Assembly (NCBI GenBank): GCA_012511095.1
Contig: JAAZGT010000104.1
Location: 1 to 12,664 of the forward strand
Length of the DNA stretch: 12,664 nucleotides
Reading direction: 5' to 3'
DNA from: Alcaligenaceae bacterium
GTDB lineage: Bacteria; Pseudomonadota; Gammaproteobacteria; Burkholderiales; Burkholderiaceae_B
Below are positions 6,102 through 12,664 of this stretch, piece by piece (the stretch's first letter is position 1; each line of letters begins with the position of its first letter). The notes under the pieces are model-generated. The model was not told where the DNA came from, made no database searches, and worked only from the letters and a program-made list of their open reading frames with translations. The position numbers and the translations under genes were made by a program.

Positions 6102-7610
6102 TTAATTGAGCAAAGTCGGCTGCTCAGTTTCAGACTGTGCAGTCGCTGTCTCACCGTATTCCACTTGCCAGCCACCACCTAGCGCTTTATAAAGGTTTAG
6201 CATAGATTGATTTCGAGCTAACTCTAAGTCTAACTGTTGAGTTTGTAATTCATTTAGCTCGAGCTGGCTTTCTAATACCTGATCTAAGGTTGCTTCTCCA
6301 TGTTTAAAGAGTTTATCTGCAGCGCTCAGTTGGCGGCGTGATTGATTGATGGCTTTTTTAAGCTGATTGTTTTGTGTTCTGAGGTGGTACTGTACCTGAT
6401 AGGCACTATCGACATCGGCTAAAGCAGACAAAACTGAGTGGTCATAATCTAATAAAGCCGCTTGAAGATTGGCATCCTTACTATCAATATTGGCTTGAAT
6501 GCGGCCAGCCGTAAAAATCGGCAGTTGCACACCAATACCTGCCACATTAAAAAGCCCACGCAGTGTTGGTAAGTCATTATCCAAACTTACCATGCCACCA
6601 TTGCTTAAGAAGTTAATTGTAAAACGAGGTAGTAAATCGGTTTTGGCGCTTGCTAACTGTGCCGATGAAGCATAAACCAAAGCCTGCTTAGCGCGTACAT
6701 CAGGTCGACGATTAAGCACATTAGCAGGGGTTTGACCGCTTGGGATTGGCGGCGTTTGATCGGCTAAGCGACGTGTTGTTGGATTTAGTTTGAAATGTTG
6801 TGGTACTTGCCCAGCAAGTACTGCGATACGGCGTTCGGCGTCAGCTTTTTGAGCTTCTAGCATCACTCTAGCAGCAGTAGCTGCTTGTAGTTTAGTTTCA
6901 ACTTGTAATATCTCATGAGCCGTAACTTGTCCTGCATTAAAGCGGCCTTTTACATAACGTAATAGGTGCTGAAGAGATTGGATTTGCTGGGCAGTGAGTT
7001 GTTGCTTTTCACTGAAGTGTAACCATTGATGATAGTAATTAGCCACATCCGTACTGAGAAGCATTTGTGCTGCATGCCATTCTTCTGCTCGGGCGACGGC
7101 TCCCTGAGTGGCTGAGTCTACATCGGCTTGTTTTTTACCAAAAAAGTCAGGCTCCCACGAGGCAGAGACACCACCGAAGAGACCTGCAGCATTGTCATGA
7201 AAATACTTATCGCCTAAGCTACTACCCATGGTGGCTAATGGATTACGTACATTGCCGCCGATGGGGTTGCGTAGATTAGCATTGACAGCTGTGGCATTAA
7301 TTGACGCCCCGATCTCTGGTCCCATATTGGCACGAGCAAGACGCGCTAGGGCTCTGGCGCTTTCTAATCTAGCACGAGTTGCTGCTAAGTCTTTATTGTT
7401 GGCTAGGGCCATTTCAATCAGTTGGGTTAATTCGGGGTTATTCCAGCTCAGCCACCAACGGTCTAAATCAACGGTGGCTTGACCTTGGCTTTGTTCAAAG
7501 GCAGCGGGTAATTGAACTTCGCTTTTTAAGTTCATTTGTGTGCCGGAACAAGCGACTAGTAAGGCACTACTGACAATAATGGATAGTAATTTCAAGTTAA
7601 AAGCTTTCAT
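6102..7610 (-). CDS. Outer-membrane efflux lipoprotein, NodT/OprM (TolC-like) family
   Basis: This is the outer-membrane channel of a tripartite pump, forming a trimeric beta-barrel and periplasmic helical tunnel. The 502-residue product begins MKAFNLKLLSIIVSSALLVAC, a lipoprotein signal peptide with lipobox LVAC, so the cysteine would be lipidated. Two outer-membrane efflux (OEP) repeats follow, with typical stretches such as LDRWWLSWNNPELTQLIEMA, VSASWEPDFFGKKQADVDSA, NRRPDVRAKQAL, GVQLPIFTAGRIQANI and LYKALGGGW. The ATG at 7608-7610 is preferred over an in-frame ATG 48 nt upstream. It puts the signal peptide at the N-terminus, has AGGG 8 nt before it, and follows the yhhJ stop by 4 nt, whereas the longer form overlaps yhhJ and would bury the signal. 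The position behind yhiI-rbbA-yhhJ says it serves that pump. The substrate is unknown. Confidence 0.93.
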   Translation of the reverse strand: MKAFNLKLLSIIVSSALLVACSGTQMNLKSEVQLPAAFEQSQGQATVDLDRWWLSWNNPELTQLIEMALANNKDLAATRARLESARALARLARANMGPEIGASINATAVNANLRNPIGGNVRNPLATMGSSLGDKYFHDNAAGLFGGVSASWEPDFFGKKQADVDSATQGAVARAEEWHAAQMLLSTDVANYYHQWLHFSEKQQLTAQQIQSLQHLLRYVKGRFNAGQVTAHEILQVETKLQAATAARVMLEAQKADAERRIAVLAGQVPQHFKLNPTTRRLADQTPPIPSGQTPANVLNRRPDVRAKQALVYASSAQLASAKTDLLPRFTINFLSNGGMVSLDNDLPTLRGLFNVAGIGVQLPIFTAGRIQANIDSKDANLQAALLDYDHSVLSALADVDSAYQVQYHLRTQNNQLKKAINQSRRQLSAADKLFKHGEATLDQVLESQLELNELQTQQLDLELARNQSMLNLYKALGGGWQVEYGETATAQSETEQPTLLN

Positions 7611-7614
7611 TTTA

Positions 7615-8742
7615 TTAACCCTGATTAGCCAGCATATTTTTAAAACGTGACAGAGCAAAGATAAAAAATAGTATGGCCATAATGCTCATATACACTAAGT
7701 TTGGCCAAACAATATCAAGACCTGCTTGGCGGTTGAGGATGTTTTGGGTAGTTTGTACAAATTGCGTTTGTGGTGAGAATTGGGTTAATACTTGTACCCA
7801 ATCTGGCATGCCCTCGCGCGGTGATTCACCGCCCGACAAGAGGCGTAGCACCATATAAACGGGTATAACTAATAGGCCAAATTGTGGCATGGTAGGTGCG
7901 AAAGTGCCTAATAAAATGCCTAAAGAGCCCACCGCAAATAAAAATAACATTAGTGCCAATATAAATAAAGGTACTGAGCCTGTTAAGGGTACGCCTAACC
8001 AGAAATTCACCACAATATACAGCGATACGATTGAGGCAATCGCAATCACAATGGCATTACTGATGACCTTAGATAAAGCAATTTCAAAAGCACGCACGGG
8101 CATCACTAATAAGTGCTCAATGGTGCCACGCTCTTTTTCGCGAATAATAGCTGCACCTACGAGTAACATCGCTAGTAAAGCCGCATTAGAAACGATTTGC
8201 ATAGGCCCTGCGAACCAGGTGTGATCGGCATTAGGGTTAAAAAGCACTTTGCTGACCACATGCATGGGCAACTCGGCGAGAGGGTTGTTTTGTTGGAAAT
8301 AGCTCGCCGTTTCAAGAGTGACCACTTGTTGAATAAAAGAGGCGCCTAGGCCGGCTTGGCTCACCGATGTGGCATCAACTAATAGTTGTAATTCAGGGGC
8401 ACGTTGTTGTAGCAAGTTTTTTTCATAATCTTTTGGTATCACCAATACGAAGGTGTACTCACCACGATCCATCAGACCATTAATCTCATCGTGATTTATC
8501 AGTACAGGCTTTTTGAAATACGGTGCTTTTAAGGCGTCAATGATGCGCCATGATAAGGCCGATTGGTCTTCATTTACCACCGCCACAGAGCCATTTCTCA
8601 CTTCAACGGCCATGCCTTTGGCTACCGAATAAGTGGCCACTGTAAACATGACAATAATGAGCCCCATCAACACATAGTCGCTGAGTACACTTTTAAACTC
8701 TTTTAAGCTGAGGTACCAGATGTTTTTGAGAGTAATCCACAT
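7615..8742 (-). CDS. yhhJ: ABC-2 type membrane permease YhhJ
   Basis: This inner-membrane permease subunit is a close match in layout to E. coli YhhJ, the partner of RbbA and YhiI. The 375 residues show one N-terminal helix (about 22-42) and a large periplasmic domain (about 43-175, with VAVVNEDQSALSWRI, GEYTFVLVIPKDYEKNLL and LLVDATSVSQAG). Five or so C-terminal helices follow, containing the ABC-2 signature around IIREKERGTIEHLLVMPV. It has no ATPase domain, so its power must come from RbbA. It starts 3 nt after the rbbA stop, behind the strongest ribosome site in the window. With the membrane domain of RbbA it would form the two-part transmembrane pore; that pairing is inferred from family architecture. 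Confidence 0.93.
   Translation of the reverse strand: MWITLKNIWYLSLKEFKSVLSDYVLMGLIIVMFTVATYSVAKGMAVEVRNGSVAVVNEDQSALSWRIIDALKAPYFKKPVLINHDEINGLMDRGEYTFVLVIPKDYEKNLLQQRAPELQLLVDATSVSQAGLGASFIQQVVTLETASYFQQNNPLAELPMHVVSKVLFNPNADHTWFAGPMQIVSNAALLAMLLVGAAIIREKERGTIEHLLVMPVRAFEIALSKVISNAIVIAIASIVSLYIVVNFWLGVPLTGSVPLFILALMLFLFAVGSLGILLGTFAPTMPQFGLLVIPVYMVLRLLSGGESPREGMPDWVQVLTQFSPQTQFVQTTQNILNRQAGLDIVWPNLVYMSIMAILFFIFALSRFKNMLANQG
7619..7622 (-). promoter_or_regulatory. Ribosome binding site fixing the lipoprotein start
   Basis: AGGG lies 8 nt before the ATG at 7608-7610 and overlaps the last codons of yhhJ. It supports the shorter start with the lipoprotein signal and suggests that the two genes are translationally coupled. 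Confidence 0.65.
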
Positions 8743-8745
8743 GCT

Positions 8746-11592
8746 CTAGACCTCCTGCTTTTTTAAGAAAATATTAGCTAGCAACAAATAGCTTATGGCA
8801 AAGCCGGCCAAGATTAGGTAGTAATTTATAAAATCAGACCAAGAAAGTCCCTTGGCAAAGGCACCAATAATGATTTTATGGAACCAAGCGCCTGGGAAAA
8901 GCACTGAAATTACCGAGTTCACTCCCTCTAGGGAGGAAACTGGGATCAGTAATCCCGAGAAATTTAAAGAGGGGATCATTGCCAAAATAGCTGAACCGAA
9001 AATCGCTGCCACTTGCGATGTAGCAAAGCAGGAGACTAATAAGCCCAAAGAGGTGGCGGCCCAAGCAATACACATGGCACCAAAAAAGAGCGCGCCAAAT
9101 GAGCCAGTAATCGGCACATGCAGTATTAGGACGGCAATCAAAGCCAGTATATAAAAGCTTAGAAGAGCCATCATGATATAAGGGATTTGTTTGCCAATCA
9201 AAAATTGCATGACGGTAGCGGGTGAACCATATAAGTTCATGATTGAACCAATTTCCCGTTCACGAACCACACCCAATGCCGTCATCATCGCTGGGATCAG
9301 CATCATCGCGATCATCATCATCCCAGGCGTAATAGAGGCAATACTATTAAAATCCTGGTTATAGACAAAGCGGGTTTGTAGTTGGCTAGGTGGTTCGGCG
9401 TTTAAACCCTTGCTCTTAGCAAGACTCTGGCTGTATTCGGTCATAATCCCCAAAATATAGCCTTTGATGTTTTCTCCGGTAAAAGGCATGGAGCCATCAA
9501 TATAAAAAGCCAATTCTGGTTGACGTCGTTGTAATAGGTCACGGCCAAAATCTGGCGGAATCTCCACTACGAGTCGAATATTACCGGTGCGGATAATATG
9601 CTCAAATTCTTGATCGTCATGCAAAACTGCACGTTGTTTGAAGTAGGGTGAGCTACTGAATTGCTGCACCACCTCTTGGCTAATTTGGCTTTGGTCTTGA
9701 TCATAAATGGCAAAACCAATATTGCGTACATCAAAGGTAATGCCGAGAGATGAGAAAAACACTAAGATAACAGGTCCAAACAGCACAAATAATAAGCGCA
9801 CGGGGTCACGTAATAACTCTTTGTATTCACGAGCCGCAAAGGCGAAGATATTATTTAAAGCATTACTTTTAGCTTTGGTTTTTGCTTGTGGCCTCTGTGA
9901 GCTGGTGGGCTTATCCGAGACTGATGAGGTAAGTTTAGTGTCGATGGTATCGACGTTTGAATTGTGCTCATACGCAGCGGGTTTAGTACTTGTTTTTACT
10001 AATGCCGCCTCGTTTTCGGCTTCTGCTTCTTCTAAATAAGCAATAAAGGCTTCTTCAAGGTTAGCAGAGTTTTGTGCTTTAACTAAGGCTTGAGGCTTGT
10101 CTTGAGCCAGCACCTTGCCTTGGTGCATAAAAGAAATGCGGTCGCACCATCCCGCTTCATTCATAAAGTGAGTGGAAACGAAAATCGTGATTTTTTCATT
10201 GCGCGATAGATTGATTAAATAGTCCCAAAACATATCGCGGGCCTCCGGGTCAACCCCCGAGGTGGGTTCGTCTAAAATCAAAACCTCTGGTTTATGCAGG
10301 CAAGCAGCAGCTAGTTGCAAGCGTTGCCTTAAACCTAAAGAAAGAGCCGATGGAAGTTCATCCTCATACTCTTTAATCTTGAATTTGTTGAGTGCCTCTT
10401 CGACTGCAGCAGCCTCGGCGTTTGCGCCGATTTGATAAAGCTTAGCGTGTAACTCGAGGTTAGCGCGTACCGTGAGCTCCTCATAAAGTGAGAAACTCTG
10501 GGACATATAACCGACACGCATACGAGTCTTAATATCACCGGCATCAGTGGGTTGTCCCAGTAATTCCGCACTACCAGAGGTTGCCTCAAGTAGCCCCGTG
10601 AGCATTTTCATGGTAGTGGATTTACCACAACCATTGGATCCTAAGAAACCAAAAATCTCACCTCGAGGAATCTCGAAGCTTACATTGTCTACTGCCGTAA
10701 AATCACCAAATTTCTTGCTTAGATTGACGGCTTTGATAGCTGGGGGTTCATTAGGGTCGGCCTTAAAGGGTGGAATATTATCAAAATCAAAATAATGATC
10801 GCGCTCGGGTAGTAATTTGACGTAGGCTTCTTCTAGCGTTTTACTTTGCGTATTTTTTAAAATGTTGTGAGTAAAATCAGTAGCCAATAATTCGCCTGCA
10901 TTCATTGCCAGTAGGTAGTCAAATTGCTCAGCTTCCTCGATATAAGCGGTAGAGACGATTACCGTCATGCCCTGGAACTCTTCTTGTAGTTCCGCTACTA
11001 GATCCCAAAACTGACGACGAGATAGGGGGTCTACACCAGTGGTAGGTTCATCTAAAATCAATAGTTCTGGGTCATGAATTAGGGCGCAACAAAGACTTAG
11101 CTTTTGTTTCATGCCCCCCGATAATTTACCGGCAGCTCGATTGGGGAAAGGATCTAGAGCAGTCGCTTTAAGTAGGCGAGCGATTTTCTCTTCACGTTCG
11201 CGACGTCCTAAACCATATAAATTCGCATGAAATTCAATATTTTCTTTAATGCTAAGGGTTGGGTAGAGGTTTTTGCCCAGTCCTTGGGGCATAAAAGCCA
11301 CTCTATAAGCGTTGTCCTCGCGCTCTCTACGCTTGGCTACGTCATTGCCCAAGACATTTATTTCACCACTTTGCAATACCTTTACACCAGCAATTAAAGA
11401 AAGCAAGGTGGATTTTCCGACACCATCGGGCCCAATTAAACCCACCGTCATACCGCGCTCAATCGCCAAGTTGACGTTATTTAGCGCGAGTGTCTTGCCA
11501 TAGCGGTGGCTAACACCCTCAACCTTAACTGCAAAATCCTTGGCAGTAGAGGAGTGGTTTTGAGTAGACATTGTGTGCTTTTGCTGGGTCAT
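8746..11592 (-). CDS. rbbA: RbbA: ribosome-associated ATPase / fused ABC-ABC-ABC2 transporter
   Basis: RbbA of E. coli is known as a ribosome-bound ATPase, and its sequence is that of an exporter: two nucleotide-binding domains fused to an ABC-2 permease. The same layout is visible here. NBD1 (about 20-262) has Walker A GPDGVGKST 54-62, signature LSGGMKQK 157-164 and Walker B with D181/E182. NBD2 (about 285-521) has Walker A GSNGCGKST 318-326, signature LSLGLRQR 417-424, Walker B D441/E442 and H475. A charged, Ser/Thr-rich linker (about 524-577) leads to the membrane domain: helix 1 at about 601-620, a large periplasmic loop, then five or so helices to the end LLLANIFLKKQEV. The 948 residues exceed the 911 of E. 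coli. NBD1 has Ala216 where the switch histidine is expected, as I recall for E. coli RbbA too. It sits 18 nt after yhiI with no clear Shine-Dalgarno. A start at residue 8 is also possible. Confidence 0.95.
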   Translation of the reverse strand: MTQQKHTMSTQNHSSTAKDFAVKVEGVSHRYGKTLALNNVNLAIERGMTVGLIGPDGVGKSTLLSLIAGVKVLQSGEINVLGNDVAKRREREDNAYRVAFMPQGLGKNLYPTLSIKENIEFHANLYGLGRREREEKIARLLKATALDPFPNRAAGKLSGGMKQKLSLCCALIHDPELLILDEPTTGVDPLSRRQFWDLVAELQEEFQGMTVIVSTAYIEEAEQFDYLLAMNAGELLATDFTHNILKNTQSKTLEEAYVKLLPERDHYFDFDNIPPFKADPNEPPAIKAVNLSKKFGDFTAVDNVSFEIPRGEIFGFLGSNGCGKSTTMKMLTGLLEATSGSAELLGQPTDAGDIKTRMRVGYMSQSFSLYEELTVRANLELHAKLYQIGANAEAAAVEEALNKFKIKEYEDELPSALSLGLRQRLQLAAACLHKPEVLILDEPTSGVDPEARDMFWDYLINLSRNEKITIFVSTHFMNEAGWCDRISFMHQGKVLAQDKPQALVKAQNSANLEEAFIAYLEEAEAENEAALVKTSTKPAAYEHNSNVDTIDTKLTSSVSDKPTSSQRPQAKTKAKSNALNNIFAFAAREYKELLRDPVRLLFVLFGPVILVFFSSLGITFDVRNIGFAIYDQDQSQISQEVVQQFSSSPYFKQRAVLHDDQEFEHIIRTGNIRLVVEIPPDFGRDLLQRRQPELAFYIDGSMPFTGENIKGYILGIMTEYSQSLAKSKGLNAEPPSQLQTRFVYNQDFNSIASITPGMMMIAMMLIPAMMTALGVVREREIGSIMNLYGSPATVMQFLIGKQIPYIMMALLSFYILALIAVLILHVPITGSFGALFFGAMCIAWAATSLGLLVSCFATSQVAAIFGSAILAMIPSLNFSGLLIPVSSLEGVNSVISVLFPGAWFHKIIIGAFAKGLSWSDFINYYLILAGFAISYLLLANIFLKKQEV
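8750..8756 (-). promoter_or_regulatory. Strong Shine-Dalgarno of yhhJ inside the rbbA end
   Basis: AGGAGGT lies 7 nt before the yhhJ ATG and is built from the last sense codons of rbbA (Gln-Glu-Val). It gives yhhJ efficient initiation immediately after rbbA terminates, consistent with balanced output of two membrane subunits. Confidence 0.85.
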
Positions 11593-11610
11593 TAAAGGTC
11601 TTTTTGGGGA

Positions 11611-12579
11611 TTAAGGTAACTTCACCTCAAGCTCTGTGGGCCAGTTATTGGCTGTGGTTTTTACATAGCCCATACCGGTTAGGCCGCTTTTTAAGTAGTT
11701 TTGATGTGCAACCGCAACCTCAGATGGAATACGCAATTCCACTCGGTACATTAACTTCTGGCGTTCATTCACAGTTTCAACGGTTTTAGGCGTAAATTGA
11801 GCTTGAGAAGAAATGAAGCTAATATTGGCAGGCCAGATGAAATCTTGATCATCAAGCTGTATGCGGGCCTCGTCACCTAAGACGATATGGCTGATTGTTT
11901 CAGTTGGCAAGTAGATAAACATACGTGTATCGCTGGGGTCTAGCAAACTGACCACTGGATGACCAGCAGCGACAATGTTGCCAGGTTGCGCAAAGCGATA
12001 CTCGACAATGCCATCGATAGGCGCCTTTATCACCAGATCTCGTGTGGTGGCTTTAGAGGCATCAATTTGTGCTTGAGCTTGTAGTACAGCGGCCTCAGCA
12101 CGAGCTTTAGCGGCTTCGGCTGCCTCTATTGAGGCGCGTTGAGCGCTTACGGCAATTTGTCGTTTATTTAACTCAGTGGTAGAGATTAAGCGCTCTTTGC
12201 GCAATGTTTGGGCATTGTTTAATTCTAATTGCATTAAGCGTAGTTGCTCTTGATGCGCTTTTATCTCTGCTTCTGCTTGTGTCACCGCTTTTTCTGCTTG
12301 GCTACGTTGAGCAATAGCGGCATCTAATTGACTATCGTATTGGTCAGATGAAAGATTGACGAGTTCAGCGTCTTTAAGTACTCGTTCCCCTTCGCGTACG
12401 TAGACATTTTCAACGCGTCCGGCATACAGCCCACCGACATCAACTCGCTCTAACTGTAAACGGCCATTAGAGCGGGCAAAGCCTTCGGGTTCACGGTCCA
12501 GCTGGTGTTGATTGTAATAATAAGCACTGACACCTGAGACGATGAGTAAAAGGGGAATGAGGAACCAAGATTTTTTCAT
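11611..12579 (-). CDS. yhiI: HlyD/EmrA-type membrane fusion protein YhiI
   Basis: This periplasmic adaptor would join the RbbA/YhhJ inner-membrane pump to the outer-membrane channel. The 322 residues have one N-terminal membrane anchor (about 5-22) with a short basic start and no lipobox. The first half of a lipoyl domain follows (GRVENVYVREGERVLKDAELV), then a long alpha-helical hairpin (about 80-185, rich in Ala, Glu, Gln and Lys) and the second lipoyl half (LVIKAPIDGIVEYRFAQPGNIVAAGHPVVSL). A beta-barrel domain contains ISSQAQFTPKTVET and NERQKLMYRVELRIP, which closely follow E. coli YhiI. E. coli YhiI is about 355 residues, so the hairpin is somewhat shorter here. The leader before ATG is A-rich (AAAAAAGACCAGTATT) with no good Shine-Dalgarno. 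It opens the visible pump operon, 18 nt after another gene. Confidence 0.93.
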   Translation of the reverse strand: MKKSWFLIPLLLIVSGVSAYYYNQHQLDREPEGFARSNGRLQLERVDVGGLYAGRVENVYVREGERVLKDAELVNLSSDQYDSQLDAAIAQRSQAEKAVTQAEAEIKAHQEQLRLMQLELNNAQTLRKERLISTTELNKRQIAVSAQRASIEAAEAAKARAEAAVLQAQAQIDASKATTRDLVIKAPIDGIVEYRFAQPGNIVAAGHPVVSLLDPSDTRMFIYLPTETISHIVLGDEARIQLDDQDFIWPANISFISSQAQFTPKTVETVNERQKLMYRVELRIPSEVAVAHQNYLKSGLTGMGYVKTTANNWPTELEVKLP

Positions 12580-12597
12580 AATACTGGTCTTTTTTAA

Positions 12598-12664
12598 TTA
12601 AAAATTATCATCTGAATCAGGCACCAACAAGCTATTCTCAAAGCGTGTTACATACTCATCAAAG
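12598..12664 (-). CDS. C-terminal end of an unidentified gene upstream of yhiI (partial)
   Basis: One minus-strand frame stays open from the window edge to a TAA at 12598-12600 and encodes FDEYVTRFENSLLVPDSDDNF. The other two frames on this strand stop within a few codons. The acidic tail and the 18-nt gap to yhiI suggest the last codons of a real gene in the same operon. Related export operons often begin with a TetR-type regulator, but 21 residues are too few to identify the family. Confidence 0.45.
   Translation of the reverse strand, partial: FDEYVTRFENSLLVPDSDDNF

Noticed and set aside
7611..7658. Longer start for the outer-membrane lipoprotein (16 extra residues)
   Set aside because: It would bury the lipoprotein signal behind MLCHVLKICWLIRVNK and overlap yhhJ by 44 nt. 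The inner ATG has a ribosome site and a proper signal peptide.
1..12664. A defence, phage, CRISPR or otherwise unknown system
   Set aside because: Every sizeable gene belongs to a known family (Tol-Pal, ProRS, RppH, YhiI-RbbA-YhhJ, outer-membrane efflux). There are no direct repeat arrays, attachment sites or mobile genes.

Overview
The window is about 12.7 kb of AT-leaning proteobacterial chromosome and is almost fully coding. I read it as a betaproteobacterium, probably Burkholderiales and perhaps a low-GC Alcaligenaceae-type genus. The grounds are the RppH N-terminus (MLDREGYRPNVGIILLN, the betaproteobacterial form), the proS/rppH divergent pair, and the ybgC-tolQ-tolR-tolA-tolB order. The genus is inference. 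I see no transposase, integrase, phage gene, CRISPR array, tRNA or rRNA.

Region 1 (about 1-3367, minus strand) is the Tol part of the Tol-Pal cell-envelope system. It reads, in transcription order, ybgC, tolQ, tolR, tolA, tolB, with tolB cut by the left edge. TolQ/TolR form the proton-driven inner-membrane motor, TolA spans the periplasm, and TolB is the periplasmic beta-propeller that works with Pal, which would lie beyond the left edge. Gaps are 1-11 nt from ybgC to tolA, so translation is probably coupled, and 87 nt before tolB.

Region 2 (3378-6096) holds proS (prolyl-tRNA synthetase with an editing insert, minus strand) and rppH (Nudix RNA pyrophosphohydrolase, plus strand). They diverge from a 236-bp intergenic region that has a good -10 box for rppH and a perfect 12-bp palindrome. 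A hairpin followed by a U-rich run separates proS from the tol genes.

Region 3 (6102-12664, minus strand) is an export operon. It reads, in transcription order, the tail of an unidentified gene, yhiI (HlyD-type adaptor), rbbA (two ATPase domains fused to an ABC-2 membrane domain), yhhJ (second ABC-2 permease), and a NodT/OprM-type outer-membrane lipoprotein. Together these give every part of a tripartite pump from cytoplasm to exterior. The operon appears to end at a strong intrinsic terminator placed inside the 3' coding end of the converging rppH gene.

There is no clearly undescribed system here. The points most worth a second look are the asymmetric ATPase sites of RbbA, the terminator nested in an opposing gene, the very short leader of the tol operon, and the A-rich, Shine-Dalgarno-poor leaders of several genes.
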